Assembly: GCA_029979305.1 (NCBI GenBank)
Contig: JAPOHV010000003.1
Span: 1 to 37,142, forward strand
Length of the DNA stretch: 37,142 nucleotides
Reading direction: 5' to 3'
Source: Mycobacteriaceae bacterium
GTDB lineage: Bacteria > Actinomycetota > Actinomycetes > Mycobacteriales > Mycobacteriaceae
In this document: in pieces, positions 29,142 to 37,142 of the stretch
Layout: each line of letters opens with the position of its first letter
Numbering within the stretch: position 1 is the stretch's first letter
The notes under the pieces: model-generated
Told to the model about the DNA's origin: nothing
The model's input: the letters and a program-made list of their open reading frames with translations, nothing else
The model's database searches: none
Made by a program: the position numbers and the translations under genes

Positions 29142-30791
29142 GTGAACACAATCTTCACCGCCCGCAAAGTCGTCACGATGAACCCGGCGAACCCCGAGGC
29201 GCAGGCCGTGGCGGTCCGCGACGGCCGCATCGTCTGCGCAGGCACCCTGGCGGAATGTCGAAGCTGGGGTGAGGCCAGGGTCGACGACCGTTTCGCCGAT
29301 CACGTCCTGATACCGGGCTTCGTCGAGGCCCACGGCCACACCGCCGACAGTGGCAGCGAACTCATGCCGTACGTCGGCTACTACGCCTACCCGCTGTCAG
29401 ACGGTACGAGCACCGCACCCATCCGCAGCTACCAGGATCTGATCGCCCGACTCAGGGAGGAGGACGCGAAGCTTCCCGCCGGCGAGGCCTTGGTGGCCAA
29501 CGGCTTCGATCCGATCTACTTTCCGGATTTGCCACGGCTGTCCAAACGCGAACTTGATCAGGTCTCGACCACCCGGCCCATCTTCGTCCGTCATGCCAGC
29601 GGCCACCTCGCCACGGTCAACACCGCACTGCTGCAGGCCGAGGGCATCACGAAGGACAGCCCGACGCCCGGCATCGGCAGGGACCCTGACGGCGAACTCA
29701 ACGGGGAACTGCAGGAAGCGCCGGCCATGACGCTGGCGAAGGCCGCCTTCGCCAAGCTGATGGCCGCCGGCATGGGCCCCAGGCCGATACAGATCCACGC
29801 GGCCATGTGCCGTAACGCCGGGGTGACGACGTCCACTGAACTGGTGGGAATGCTGCTGATCGCCGCCGACCAGGTCACGGTATGGCAGGACACCGTCAAC
29901 GACGCCGCGTTCCCGGCTCGGATGGTGCTGTACAACCTGCCGGTCATGCCGGGCAGCACCGCGGACTACGACGCAGTGGCCGAGGCGGCGGTGAAGCTGC
30001 GCGAGATCGAGACCGACAAGTTGCGCGTGCCGGGGATCAAGCTCGTCGCCGACGGATCAATCCAGGGCTGGACGGCGGTGATGATGGAACCCGGTTACTA
30101 CACCGGCGAGGACCACGGACTGCTGATGTTCTCCCCGGAGGACCTGTTGGCCGCCGTGACGGCGTTCCACGCCCGAAAGCTCAACGTGCACTGCCACTGC
30201 AACGGTAACGGCGCCGGGCAACTGTTCGTCGATACGATAGAGGAGGTGCTGCGTCGCGACGCCTGGCTCGATCACCGGCACGTGCTGCAGCACTCCCAGA
30301 CCACAACTGCCGCGCAGTACCGCAAGATGGGGCGGCTGGGCATCTGTGCCAACATCTTCACCAACCACATCTGGTACTGGGGCGATCAGCACTACGAGCA
30401 GACAATGGGTCCCGAGCGCACCCGCGGTATGTGGGCCTGCCGCACCGCCCTGGACAACAATGTCCCGCTGTCGTTTCACACCGACTCCGGGGTGACCCCG
30501 ATCGGCCATCTGATGACGATGTGGTGCGCGGTCAACCGGGTCACTCCCAGCGGGCGGGTGCTCGGCGAGTACGAGCGGATCACCCCGTATGAGGCGCTGC
30601 ACGCGGCTACCGTCGGAGGTGCGTTCCAGATTCACATGGACCACGAGATCGGGTCGATCGAGGCCGGCAAGTTCGCCGACTTCGCCGTGCTGGACGACTC
30701 CCCACTCGATGTCGACCCGATGGCCATCCGGGACATCACGGTCTGGGGCACCGTGGTCGGCGGCGAGGTGTTCGAGGCCGCGCACGGGTGA
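29142..30791 (+). CDS. YtcJ-like metal-dependent amidohydrolase
   Basis: TARKVVTMNPANPEAQAVAVRDGRIVCAGT, LIPGFVEAHGHTADSG (HxH), LNVHCHCNG, SFHTDSGVTP, IGSIEAGKFADFAVLDDSPL. Confidence 0.92.
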   Translation: MNTIFTARKVVTMNPANPEAQAVAVRDGRIVCAGTLAECRSWGEARVDDRFADHVLIPGFVEAHGHTADSGSELMPYVGYYAYPLSDGTSTAPIRSYQDLIARLREEDAKLPAGEALVANGFDPIYFPDLPRLSKRELDQVSTTRPIFVRHASGHLATVNTALLQAEGITKDSPTPGIGRDPDGELNGELQEAPAMTLAKAAFAKLMAAGMGPRPIQIHAAMCRNAGVTTSTELVGMLLIAADQVTVWQDTVNDAAFPARMVLYNLPVMPGSTADYDAVAEAAVKLREIETDKLRVPGIKLVADGSIQGWTAVMMEPGYYTGEDHGLLMFSPEDLLAAVTAFHARKLNVHCHCNGNGAGQLFVDTIEEVLRRDAWLDHRHVLQHSQTTTAAQYRKMGRLGICANIFTNHIWYWGDQHYEQTMGPERTRGMWACRTALDNNVPLSFHTDSGVTPIGHLMTMWCAVNRVTPSGRVLGEYERITPYEALHAATVGGAFQIHMDHEIGSIEAGKFADFAVLDDSPLDVDPMAIRDITVWGTVVGGEVFEAAHG

Positions 30792-31681
30792 GTGCGCCGA
30801 TACCGGTCACCGTGATCGGGGGCTATCTGGGCTCGGGTAAGACGACGCTGCTCAACCATGTGCTAAGGCAGGCCTCCGGACAGCGGATAGCCGTGTTGGT
30901 CAACGACTTCGGTGAGATCGGCATCGACGGTGATCTGATCGCCTCGGCCAGCGGCGACACCATCACCCTGACCAACGGCTGCGTGTGCTGCGCCATCGGC
31001 AGCGACCTGATGTCGGCGCTCTGGTCGGTCCGGGACCGTGCCGATCCGCCCGCCCGGGTGATCATCGAGGCCAGTGGCATCGCCGACCCGGCGCCGATCG
31101 CCCACCACGCCCTGACGCCGGGGTTCGACCTCGACGGAGTCGTGGTGCTGCTCGATGCCGAGACGGTGCGGCGCCGGGAACGCCACCCGGTGGTCGGACG
31201 AACAATCCGCCGCCAGCTTGCGGCTGCGGATGTCCTGGTGCTCAACAAGATCGACCTCGTCTCCGCCGATCAGCTCGCCGAAATCGACCATTGGATCGCC
31301 CATGCGGCACCGAGGGTGCCGGTGCTGCACGCCCGCGACGGGGCGGTTCCACTGGCTGTGCTGACGGGCGTCGGGCACGCGGACGCAACCGGTCCGCAAC
31401 CATCCGCGCCGGACCATGACTACGCCACCGCCGGCGCGACGTTCGATCAGCCGATCAGTCGCGACGAACTCGAGGCGCTGCTCGACGAACTCCCACCGGG
31501 CGTGATGCGGGTCAAAGGCATTGTCCAACTGAAGGAGTCACCCAGGTTGCGGACCGTCGTCCACCAGGTCGCCAGCCGCCGCAGCATTACCGCCGATGGC
31601 CCCTGGAAGGCCGGCGAGACGGGGCGTCTGGTTGTCATCGCGTTGAAGGGCACAAACCTCGACGGCCTAGTCGGCCGCTAA
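30788..31681 (+). CDS. CobW/COG0523 G3E-family GTPase (metallochaperone)
   Basis: [20 protein letters not shown] Walker [13 protein letters not shown] (CxCC), LNKIDLV; GTGA overlap with the amidohydrolase. Confidence 0.95.
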   Translation: MSAPIPVTVIGGYLGSGKTTLLNHVLRQASGQRIAVLVNDFGEIGIDGDLIASASGDTITLTNGCVCCAIGSDLMSALWSVRDRADPPARVIIEASGIADPAPIAHHALTPGFDLDGVVVLLDAETVRRRERHPVVGRTIRRQLAAADVLVLNKIDLVSADQLAEIDHWIAHAAPRVPVLHARDGAVPLAVLTGVGHADATGPQPSAPDHDYATAGATFDQPISRDELEALLDELPPGVMRVKGIVQLKESPRLRTVVHQVASRRSITADGPWKAGETGRLVVIALKGTNLDGLVGR

Positions 31682-32713
31682 CGGGAGGCGGACCTCGAAT
31701 CGGGCGCCCCGGTGGAGGTTGTGCGCCGACAGCGATCCCCGGTGCGCGCGAACCAGGCCGGCGGCGATCGCAAGGCCCAGGCCCGACCCGCTGGGCAGCG
31801 ACGAATCCGACCGCGGTACACGATGATTCGAGCCGCGGTAGGCGACATCGAACACCCGCGGCAAGTCCGCGGCGTCGATCCCGACGCCGGTGTCATCAAC
31901 CCGCGCCCACGCCCCCTCGTGGTCGGCGCCCACCGACAGCGTGACCTTTCCGCCGGCCGGCGTGTGGGCGATCGCGTTGGCCACCAGGTTGGACAGCACC
32001 CGGACCAGGGCCCGGTCGCTGCCGATCACCCGCACCGGCGTGGCCGGCAGTTCGGCGTCCAGTCGCACGCCGGATCGCTCAGCGGCGATGGCGTGGGCCG
32101 ACATCGCCTCGTCCACCACTTCGTCGAGGGCGACCCGTTCGTAGGGCGCGTTGACCGCACCGGCATTGATCTTGGCCATCTCGAACAGGTCGTCGACCAT
32201 CTCAGACAGCCGTACGCTCTCTCCTTCGATGCGCCGCGCCTGAACCCGCACCTCGTCGTCGCCGACCACTCCGTCGGCGATGGCCTCACTGAGCGCCCGG
32301 ATCCCGGCCAGCGGTGTGCGCAGGTCGTGACTGACGAAGGCGACCAGTTGACGGCGGGACTGCTCGGCGGCCGCCTCGGCGTCTTGAATCTCCTGCTCCC
32401 ACACCGTTCGCCGAGCCTGATAGCGAGCCAGCATCACCGCGGACGGCAGCGTCACGATGGCCACGATCAGCAGAACGATGGCGATGGCCTGGAAGCTCGG
32501 CTGGGTCATGAACCGGCTGGCGCAGAACACCCCGGCGAACGTGGCCAGGGTGGGGATCAGCACTAGGGCGACCATGCTCACCGTCAGCGACCACGACCGG
32601 GCCAGCCGGATGATCAGACCGCCGAGCAGCACCACCGGCAGTGAACAGCCCAGCGCCAGAAGTGCGACCTTGAGCAGCTCATGGGGAGCCACGGTCACCG
32701 CCGCCGGGCTCAC
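31667..32713 (-). CDS. two-component sensor histidine kinase
   Basis: TM segments, [22 protein letters not shown] (H-box), [14 protein letters not shown] (N-box), [19 protein letters not shown]. Confidence 0.94.
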   Translation of the reverse strand: MSPAAVTVAPHELLKVALLALGCSLPVVLLGGLIIRLARSWSLTVSMVALVLIPTLATFAGVFCASRFMTQPSFQAIAIVLLIVAIVTLPSAVMLARYQARRTVWEQEIQDAEAAAEQSRRQLVAFVSHDLRTPLAGIRALSEAIADGVVGDDEVRVQARRIEGESVRLSEMVDDLFEMAKINAGAVNAPYERVALDEVVDEAMSAHAIAAERSGVRLDAELPATPVRVIGSDRALVRVLSNLVANAIAHTPAGGKVTLSVGADHEGAWARVDDTGVGIDAADLPRVFDVAYRGSNHRVPRSDSSLPSGSGLGLAIAAGLVRAHRGSLSAHNLHRGARFEVRLPLAAD

Positions 32714-33383
32714 CCCGCCACAGATAGCCCCGTCCCCACACCGTCTGGATGCGGTGGTGGTCGCCGAGTTTGGAGCGCAGCCGCTTGACGTGGACCGTGA
32801 CGGTGGAGAGGTCGCCGAAATCCCAGTTCCACACCCGCTTGAGCAGATCCTCCCGGGAGAACACCGTGTCGGTGTGGGTCAGGAAGAACAGCAGCAGATC
32901 GAACTCCCGGTTGGTCAGGCCGACCGGCTCCCCGGCGACGGTCACCGACCGGGCAGCCGTCGACACGCTGAGTCGGCCGACGGTGATCTCCAGCGGCACG
33001 GTCGACGGGGCGGCCGGGGCGCGGCGCAGCACCGAACGCACCCGCAGCGCCAATTCGCGCGGGCTGAAAGGTTTGGTCAGGTAGTCGTCAGCGCCGGCCT
33101 CCAGTCCCGCGATGCGGTCGTCCTCCTCGCCCAGAGCGGTCAGCAGGATCACCGGCACGGTGTAGTCACCGCCCTGGCGCAGTGTCCGGCACAGCGAAAG
33201 TCCGTTGGGGCCGGGCATCATGACGTCGAGCACCGCCACGTCGATCCGTTCGGTGCCCAGCACCCGCAGCGCCTCGTTACCGTCGCCGACCGCCCGCACC
33301 TCGAGGCCGTCCCGTTCCAGATAACGCCGGACGACGTCGCGCACCACCGCGTCGTCATCGGCGACCAGCACCCGGGCTGTCAT
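32679..33383 (-). CDS. OmpR-family response regulator
   Basis: [50 protein letters not shown], winged-helix C-terminus [12 protein letters not shown]...[13 protein letters not shown]. Confidence 0.97.
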   Translation of the reverse strand: MTARVLVADDDAVVRDVVRRYLERDGLEVRAVGDGNEALRVLGTERIDVAVLDVMMPGPNGLSLCRTLRQGGDYTVPVILLTALGEEDDRIAGLEAGADDYLTKPFSPRELALRVRSVLRRAPAAPSTVPLEITVGRLSVSTAARSVTVAGEPVGLTNREFDLLLFFLTHTDTVFSREDLLKRVWNWDFGDLSTVTVHVKRLRSKLGDHHRIQTVWGRGYLWRGEPGGGDRGSP

Positions 33384-33389
33384 ATCGCC

Positions 33390-33418
33390 ACCCTAATCGC
33401 TCGATTAGGTGACCCTAA
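33390..33418 (-). promoter_or_regulatory. predicted promoter/operator of the response-regulator gene
   Basis: CCTAATCG-CT-CGATTAGG perfect 8-bp inverted repeat (33392-33409) overlapping minus-strand TAGGGT -10 (33390-33395); TTAGGG at 33413-33418 with a 17-bp spacer. Confidence 0.55.
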
Positions 33419-33484
33419 GAGTCCGGTGTCGGAACCCGTCGCGCCGTCACCGATTCGTCACCGCGCGAACCTCTCGCGCTGCGC

Positions 33485-34660
33485 TCACCGCGCGAACCTC
33501 GCGCGCAGAGCGGAGCGGTCTAGTTTCCCGATACCGCGCCGCGGTAGGTCATCGACGACATGCAGCTCCCGCGGCGCTGCCGTAACGTCCAGCGACGCCG
33601 CAACGAATTCACGCAGCTCGGCCAGCGTCGGTTCGCCGACCCCCGCCTCGAGCACCACCGCGACGGCCACCCGCTGGCCCAGACGGTCGTCGGGCAGGCC
33701 GAACACCGCGCACTCGGCCACCGCCGGGTGGCCGCACACCACGGCCTCCACCGGTCCCGGCAGGACGGTCAGCCCGCCGCTGCTGATCGCGTCGTCGGCT
33801 CGTCCGAGCACCGCCAGCCGGCCCGCCTCGTCGAAGCGGCCGACGTCGTCGGTGCGGAACCAGCCCGGTTCGGCGAACGGGTCGGGCCGCGACGCCGGCG
33901 GGTTGCGATACCCGCGGGCCAACGTGGCGCCGCCGATGACGACCCGGCCCTCCCCGGCCGGCCCCGGCTCATCGATGCGGACCTCCACCCCGTCCAGCGG
34001 CACCCCGTCGTAGACGCAGCCACCGGCGGTTTCGCTGGAACCGTAGCTGCGAACCACCGTGATCCCGGCTGCGGCGGCGGAGTCGAGCAGCGGGCGCGGG
34101 GCGGGGCCGCCGCCGAGCAGCACGGCGTCCAGATCGGCCAGCGCGGCCGTGGCCGCCGGGTCCGCCAGTGCCTTGGCCAGCTGGTTGGAAACCAGCGCGG
34201 CGTACCGCCGGCCGGATCCGAGTTCGCCGATCGCTCGGGGTAGCCCGGTCGCGTCGAAGCCGGCGGAGACATCGATCTCGGCCGGAACCGTGCCGGCCAG
34301 CAGGCTGCGCACCAGCACCTGGATGCCGGCGATGTGGTGGGTGGGCAGGGCCAGCAGCCACGACCCCGGGCCGCCCAGCCGATCATGGCTGGCCGAGGCG
34401 CCGGCGATCAGGGCGGCCGCGGTGAGCATCGCGCCCTTGGGTGTGCCGGTGGTACCCGAGGTGGGGATCACCAGGGCGATGTCGTCGTCGATATCCTCGC
34501 CGACCCGCAACGCCGTCGTGAGCCGTTCGGCGGCGCGAGGATCGCGGGCCGGGACGGGAACCACGGCGGCGTCCCGACCGTCCAGCACGCCCTCGAGGGC
34601 GGCCAGCACGGACAGCGCCGATCGGCCCGACGGTATGACGAGCGCGCGAAGCGGGACTAT
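33485..34660 (-). CDS. menE: o-succinylbenzoate-CoA ligase; start codon uncertain
   Basis: IPTSGTTGTPKGAML AMP-binding motif, GLTVLPGPVEAVVCGHPAVAECAVFGLPDD; homology appears to start at RALVIPSGRSALSVL. 34660 is a non-standard ATA; the ORF extends to a GTG at 34783. Confidence 0.85.
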   Translation of the reverse strand: MVPLRALVIPSGRSALSVLAALEGVLDGRDAAVVPVPARDPRAAERLTTALRVGEDIDDDIALVIPTSGTTGTPKGAMLTAAALIAGASASHDRLGGPGSWLLALPTHHIAGIQVLVRSLLAGTVPAEIDVSAGFDATGLPRAIGELGSGRRYAALVSNQLAKALADPAATAALADLDAVLLGGGPAPRPLLDSAAAAGITVVRSYGSSETAGGCVYDGVPLDGVEVRIDEPGPAGEGRVVIGGATLARGYRNPPASRPDPFAEPGWFRTDDVGRFDEAGRLAVLGRADDAISSGGLTVLPGPVEAVVCGHPAVAECAVFGLPDDRLGQRVAVAVVLEAGVGEPTLAELREFVAASLDVTAAPRELHVVDDLPRRGIGKLDRSALRARFAR

Positions 34661-34812
34661 TCGGCGGCCTCGCCGTTGGCCATCAGCATGGCCTCGGCGG
34701 GGGACATCTGCCTGGTCAACAATGCGATGAGGGGGACGTTGTCGGTCGGCGGCAATTCGCTGGGATAACCTGCGCGAAGCCACGACACCAAACTACTGAT
34801 CAAGCGGTTCAC
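34657..34812 (-). pseudogene. truncated DUF3349 protein (51 aa)
   Basis: VNRLISSLVSWLRAGYPSELPPTDNVPLIALLTRQMSPAEAMLMANGEAAE resembles only the N-terminal half of the full DUF3349 protein at 36596-36910; SD GGAGG at 34821-34825 supports the GTG at 34812. Confidence 0.65.
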
Positions 34813-34881
34813 CCGCGTCACCTCCAATCTCAGGCCGGCCACCCGGAGGGCAGGGTGGGCAGACGGCCAACGACGAGTATA

Positions 34882-34904
34882 CCTTGGGTGAACGGTACGT
34901 GAAC
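34882..34904 (-). promoter_or_regulatory. PHO-box-like 11-bp direct repeat (RegX3/PhoP type)
   Basis: Minus strand GTTCACGTACC-GTTCACCCAAG(G); TATACT -10 at 34876-34881, 17 bp from the first GTTCAC. Confidence 0.6.
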
Positions 34905-35000
34905 ATCAGCTCGAAACCGGGTAAACACGCTGGTGGACTAAGGTCACCAGTCCCGCCGTAATTCCCCGGAAAACCTACTAGCGCCGCAGAATGTGGCGCT

Positions 35001-36287
35001 ATGGGCTCTGAGGTGTTCATTCTGGTGCTGCTGATCGCCACAGCCTTGGCTTTTGACTTCACCAACGGCTTCCATGACACCGGGAACGCGATGGCAACCT
35101 CCATCGCGACGAGGGCGCTGAAGCCGAAGACCGCGGTTCTTCTGGCAGGCGTCCTGAATCTGATCGGAGCGTTTCTTTCCGTCGAGGTCGCCGTCACCGT
35201 GACCACCTCGGTGCTGAAGGTTCAGGATCCCAAGACGGGACAACTGCTGCCGGGCGTGGATGCATCCATCGGCCTGACGATCATCTTCGCCGGCCTGATC
35301 GGCGGCATCCTATGGAACCTGCTCACCTGGCTCTTCGGAATCCCGTCGAGTTCCTCACACGCGTTGTTCGGCGGTTTGATCGGTGCGGGTCTGGCCGCCC
35401 TGGGTGCCAAGGGGGTCAATTGGTCGGGCGTTACGCAGAAGGTTCTGATACCCGCGTTGGCTGCGCCCGTCATTGCCTGTGCTGTAGCGGCGTGCGGGAC
35501 CTGGTTGGTCTACCGAATCACCCGGAAGGTGTTGCAGCGCCGTCGTGAAGAGGGCTTCCGCTGGGGGCAGATCGCGACCGCTTCCTTGGTTGCGCTGTCG
35601 CACGGCACGAACGACGCCCAGAAGACCATGGGTGTCATCGCGCTGGCATTGATCACGACCGGACATCTGACCGGCGACGTGAAAAAGGAAGGCCTCCCGA
35701 TCTGGATTATCGCCAGCTGCGCGGTCGCAATCGGGCTCGGCACCTATCTCGGCGGGTGGCGGGTTATCCGCACCCTCGGCAAGGGTCTGGTGGAGATCGA
35801 GTCCCCGCAGGGCCTGGCGGCCGAAGCCTCATCGGCGGCGATCATTCTGAGTTCGAGTGCCGCGGGCATGGCTTTGTCGACCACCCATGTCGCCACCGGG
35901 TCGATCCTCGGTAGCGGAGTCGGGAGGCCCGGTGCTGAGGTGCGATGGGCGGTCGCCGGACGGATGGCGGTCGCCTGGCTGATCACTCTTCCTGCTGCCG
36001 GCCTGGTGGGCGCCCTCTCCTACTGGTTGTCGCTCGCGGTGAAAGACATCACGTCCTCGCCAATGGCCGGAGATCTTGTCATTTTCGTCATCCTTGTCGT
36101 CGCCTCCTTCTTCATGTGGTGGCGTGCTCGCCAGCAAAAGGTCGACCACAGCAACGTCAACGCGGATTGGGATGTCAGCACCAACTCCGTTATTCCCGCC
36201 GACGTTCGGGAGGCGGGCAAGGCGATGAAGGAACTCAAGCGCATCACCGACCCCGTCGAGACCAAGACCCCGGCCGACCGCAACTGA
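35001..36287 (+). CDS. pitA: PitA-type inorganic phosphate transporter
   Basis: ATALAFDFTNGFHDTGNAMATSIATRAL, IPSSSSHALFGGLIGAGLAA, ALSHGTNDAQKTMGVIALAL. Confidence 0.96.
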   Translation: MGSEVFILVLLIATALAFDFTNGFHDTGNAMATSIATRALKPKTAVLLAGVLNLIGAFLSVEVAVTVTTSVLKVQDPKTGQLLPGVDASIGLTIIFAGLIGGILWNLLTWLFGIPSSSSHALFGGLIGAGLAALGAKGVNWSGVTQKVLIPALAAPVIACAVAACGTWLVYRITRKVLQRRREEGFRWGQIATASLVALSHGTNDAQKTMGVIALALITTGHLTGDVKKEGLPIWIIASCAVAIGLGTYLGGWRVIRTLGKGLVEIESPQGLAAEASSAAIILSSSAAGMALSTTHVATGSILGSGVGRPGAEVRWAVAGRMAVAWLITLPAAGLVGALSYWLSLAVKDITSSPMAGDLVIFVILVVASFFMWWRARQQKVDHSNVNADWDVSTNSVIPADVREAGKAMKELKRITDPVETKTPADRN

Positions 36288-36302
36288 CGAAGGACAGACG
36301 CG

Positions 36303-36587
36303 ATGCACTATCTGGAAGCGATATTCAAGGTGCTCATTGTCGGGCTTGTGCTCGGCGCGGGGTTGCCTGCCGTTTTCGCGCTGGGATTGGTGGCCTATTC
36401 GTTCGGTGCCGGTGGAGAGGAAGCCGACCATGTGGTCCACCGACCGAATCCAGCCCTGAAATACCTCGGTATCCTCCTGTTCGCCTTTGTTGCGTTTGTG
36501 ATCGTGGCGGCGGTGGCTTGGATTACGCGGGGGACGATCATCCACCACTTCGGTGTCGATCTGTTTCCGATGTTTCCCAAGAAGTGA
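36303..36587 (+). CDS. small membrane protein (Rv0544c-like)
   Basis: Two TM segments; LEAIFKVLIVGLVLGAGLPAVFALGLVAYSFG; follows pitA. Confidence 0.82.
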   Translation: MHYLEAIFKVLIVGLVLGAGLPAVFALGLVAYSFGAGGEEADHVVHRPNPALKYLGILLFAFVAFVIVAAVAWITRGTIIHHFGVDLFPMFPKK

Positions 36588-36595
36588 GGCGGTAA

Positions 36596-36910
36596 ATGGC
36601 AGCCGACCAGCAGGACGGTTTCGTCGACAATGTCGTGGGCTGGCTCCACGAGGGCTACCCCGAGGGGGTGCCGCCGAAGGATTACTTTCCCTTGCTGGCG
36701 TTGCTGATCCGGTCGTTGAGCGAGGACGAAGTGGTCAAGGCTGCGCGAACGATCGTCCGCCAAGGTGATGTCGATACTCCGGTCACGGAGGCACGAATTC
36801 GAGAAACGATCCACGCGGTGACTGAAAAAGAACCCACTTTCGAGGAAGTCCGCCAGGTCGCCGCGCGATTGGCGTCAGTCGGATGGCCGCTGGAGCATGG
36901 TCCCGTCTAG
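36596..36910 (+). CDS. DUF3349 domain-containing protein (full length)
   Basis: VDNVVGWLHEGYPEGVPPKDYFPLLALLIRSLSEDEV...VRQVAARLASVGWPLEHGPV. Confidence 0.88.
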   Translation: MAADQQDGFVDNVVGWLHEGYPEGVPPKDYFPLLALLIRSLSEDEVVKAARTIVRQGDVDTPVTEARIRETIHAVTEKEPTFEEVRQVAARLASVGWPLEHGPV

Positions 36911-37142
36911 CTGCGGCTGTCGCGGCGCAATGGGTGCGTTTCGGGCACTTCGACGAAGATCAGGGTGACCCCGTCGGGGTCGAGGACGTGCATCTCGTGA
37001 AGTCCCCAGGGTTCCCGGCGGGCCTCTCGCGCGATGGCCACCACGCGTTGGCGTAGTTCGCTCTCGGTGGCTGCGATATCCCGCACCTGCAGCCACAATC
37101 CGCCGGAGAACGGGCTCGGGGCCTGCCCGCCGCCGCCGTGGC
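36907..37142 (-). CDS. VOC/glyoxalase-family protein, C-terminal part (N-terminus beyond window)
   Basis: LWLQVRDIAATESELRQRVVAIAREARREPWGLHEMHVLDPDGVTLIFVEVP; frame appears open to the window edge. Confidence 0.82.
   Translation of the reverse strand, partial: HGGGGQAPSPFSGGLWLQVRDIAATESELRQRVVAIAREARREPWGLHEMHVLDPDGVTLIFVEVPETHPLRRDSRS

Noticed and set aside
33485-34783. Full menE ORF from GTG 34783 as the protein start
   Set aside because: The extra N-terminus (ASRRLSQRIAADRQRPPHRIVDQADVPRRGHADGQRRGRR) reads as an out-of-frame translation of the DUF3349 gene; kept only as an alternative.
1-37142. CRISPR array, prophage, IS element, tRNA or rRNA
   Set aside because: Scanned by eye; no regularly spaced repeats, transposase/integrase/phage proteins, or recognisable RNA gene sequence.

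Overview
High-GC actinobacterial chromosome, almost certainly Mycobacterium/Mycolicibacterium. It is collinear in large part with the M. tuberculosis Rv0499-Rv0546c neighbourhood (recognised from memory; no alignment was run). The backbone is housekeeping: proC, a tiny bS22 ribosomal gene missed by the ORF track, galE-like and acyltransferase genes, a HadA-like dehydratase, a SerB-type HAD phosphatase, hemACDB, a copper P-type ATPase, an MpaB-like oxygenase plus TetR gene, feoAB plus a NifU-domain gene, hemL and a cytochrome c maturation (system II) operon, menA, an amidohydrolase plus G3E GTPase pair, a two-component system, menE, pitA and a VOC protein. I saw no prophage, transposon, CRISPR array, tRNA or rRNA. 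The most interesting signals are small: (i) a copper-type palindrome inside a predicted leaderless promoter of the CPx-ATPase, overlapping the upstream stop codon; (ii) a rearranged menE/DUF3349/pitA junction with a truncated DUF3349 gene, a menE with no ordinary start codon, a PHO-box-like direct repeat with a matched -10, and a start-codon-occluding hairpin at pitA; (iii) two tandem hairpins between hemC and hemD that keep pairing through wobble changes; (iv) a NifU-domain protein coupled to feoAB under an iron-box-like site; (v) an amidohydrolase coupled to a G3E metallochaperone; (vi) a recurrent TANNNT-6/7 nt-start codon pattern predicting many leaderless mRNAs, including a 36-bp divergent pair. 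No wholly new system is evident; these are testable local anomalies.
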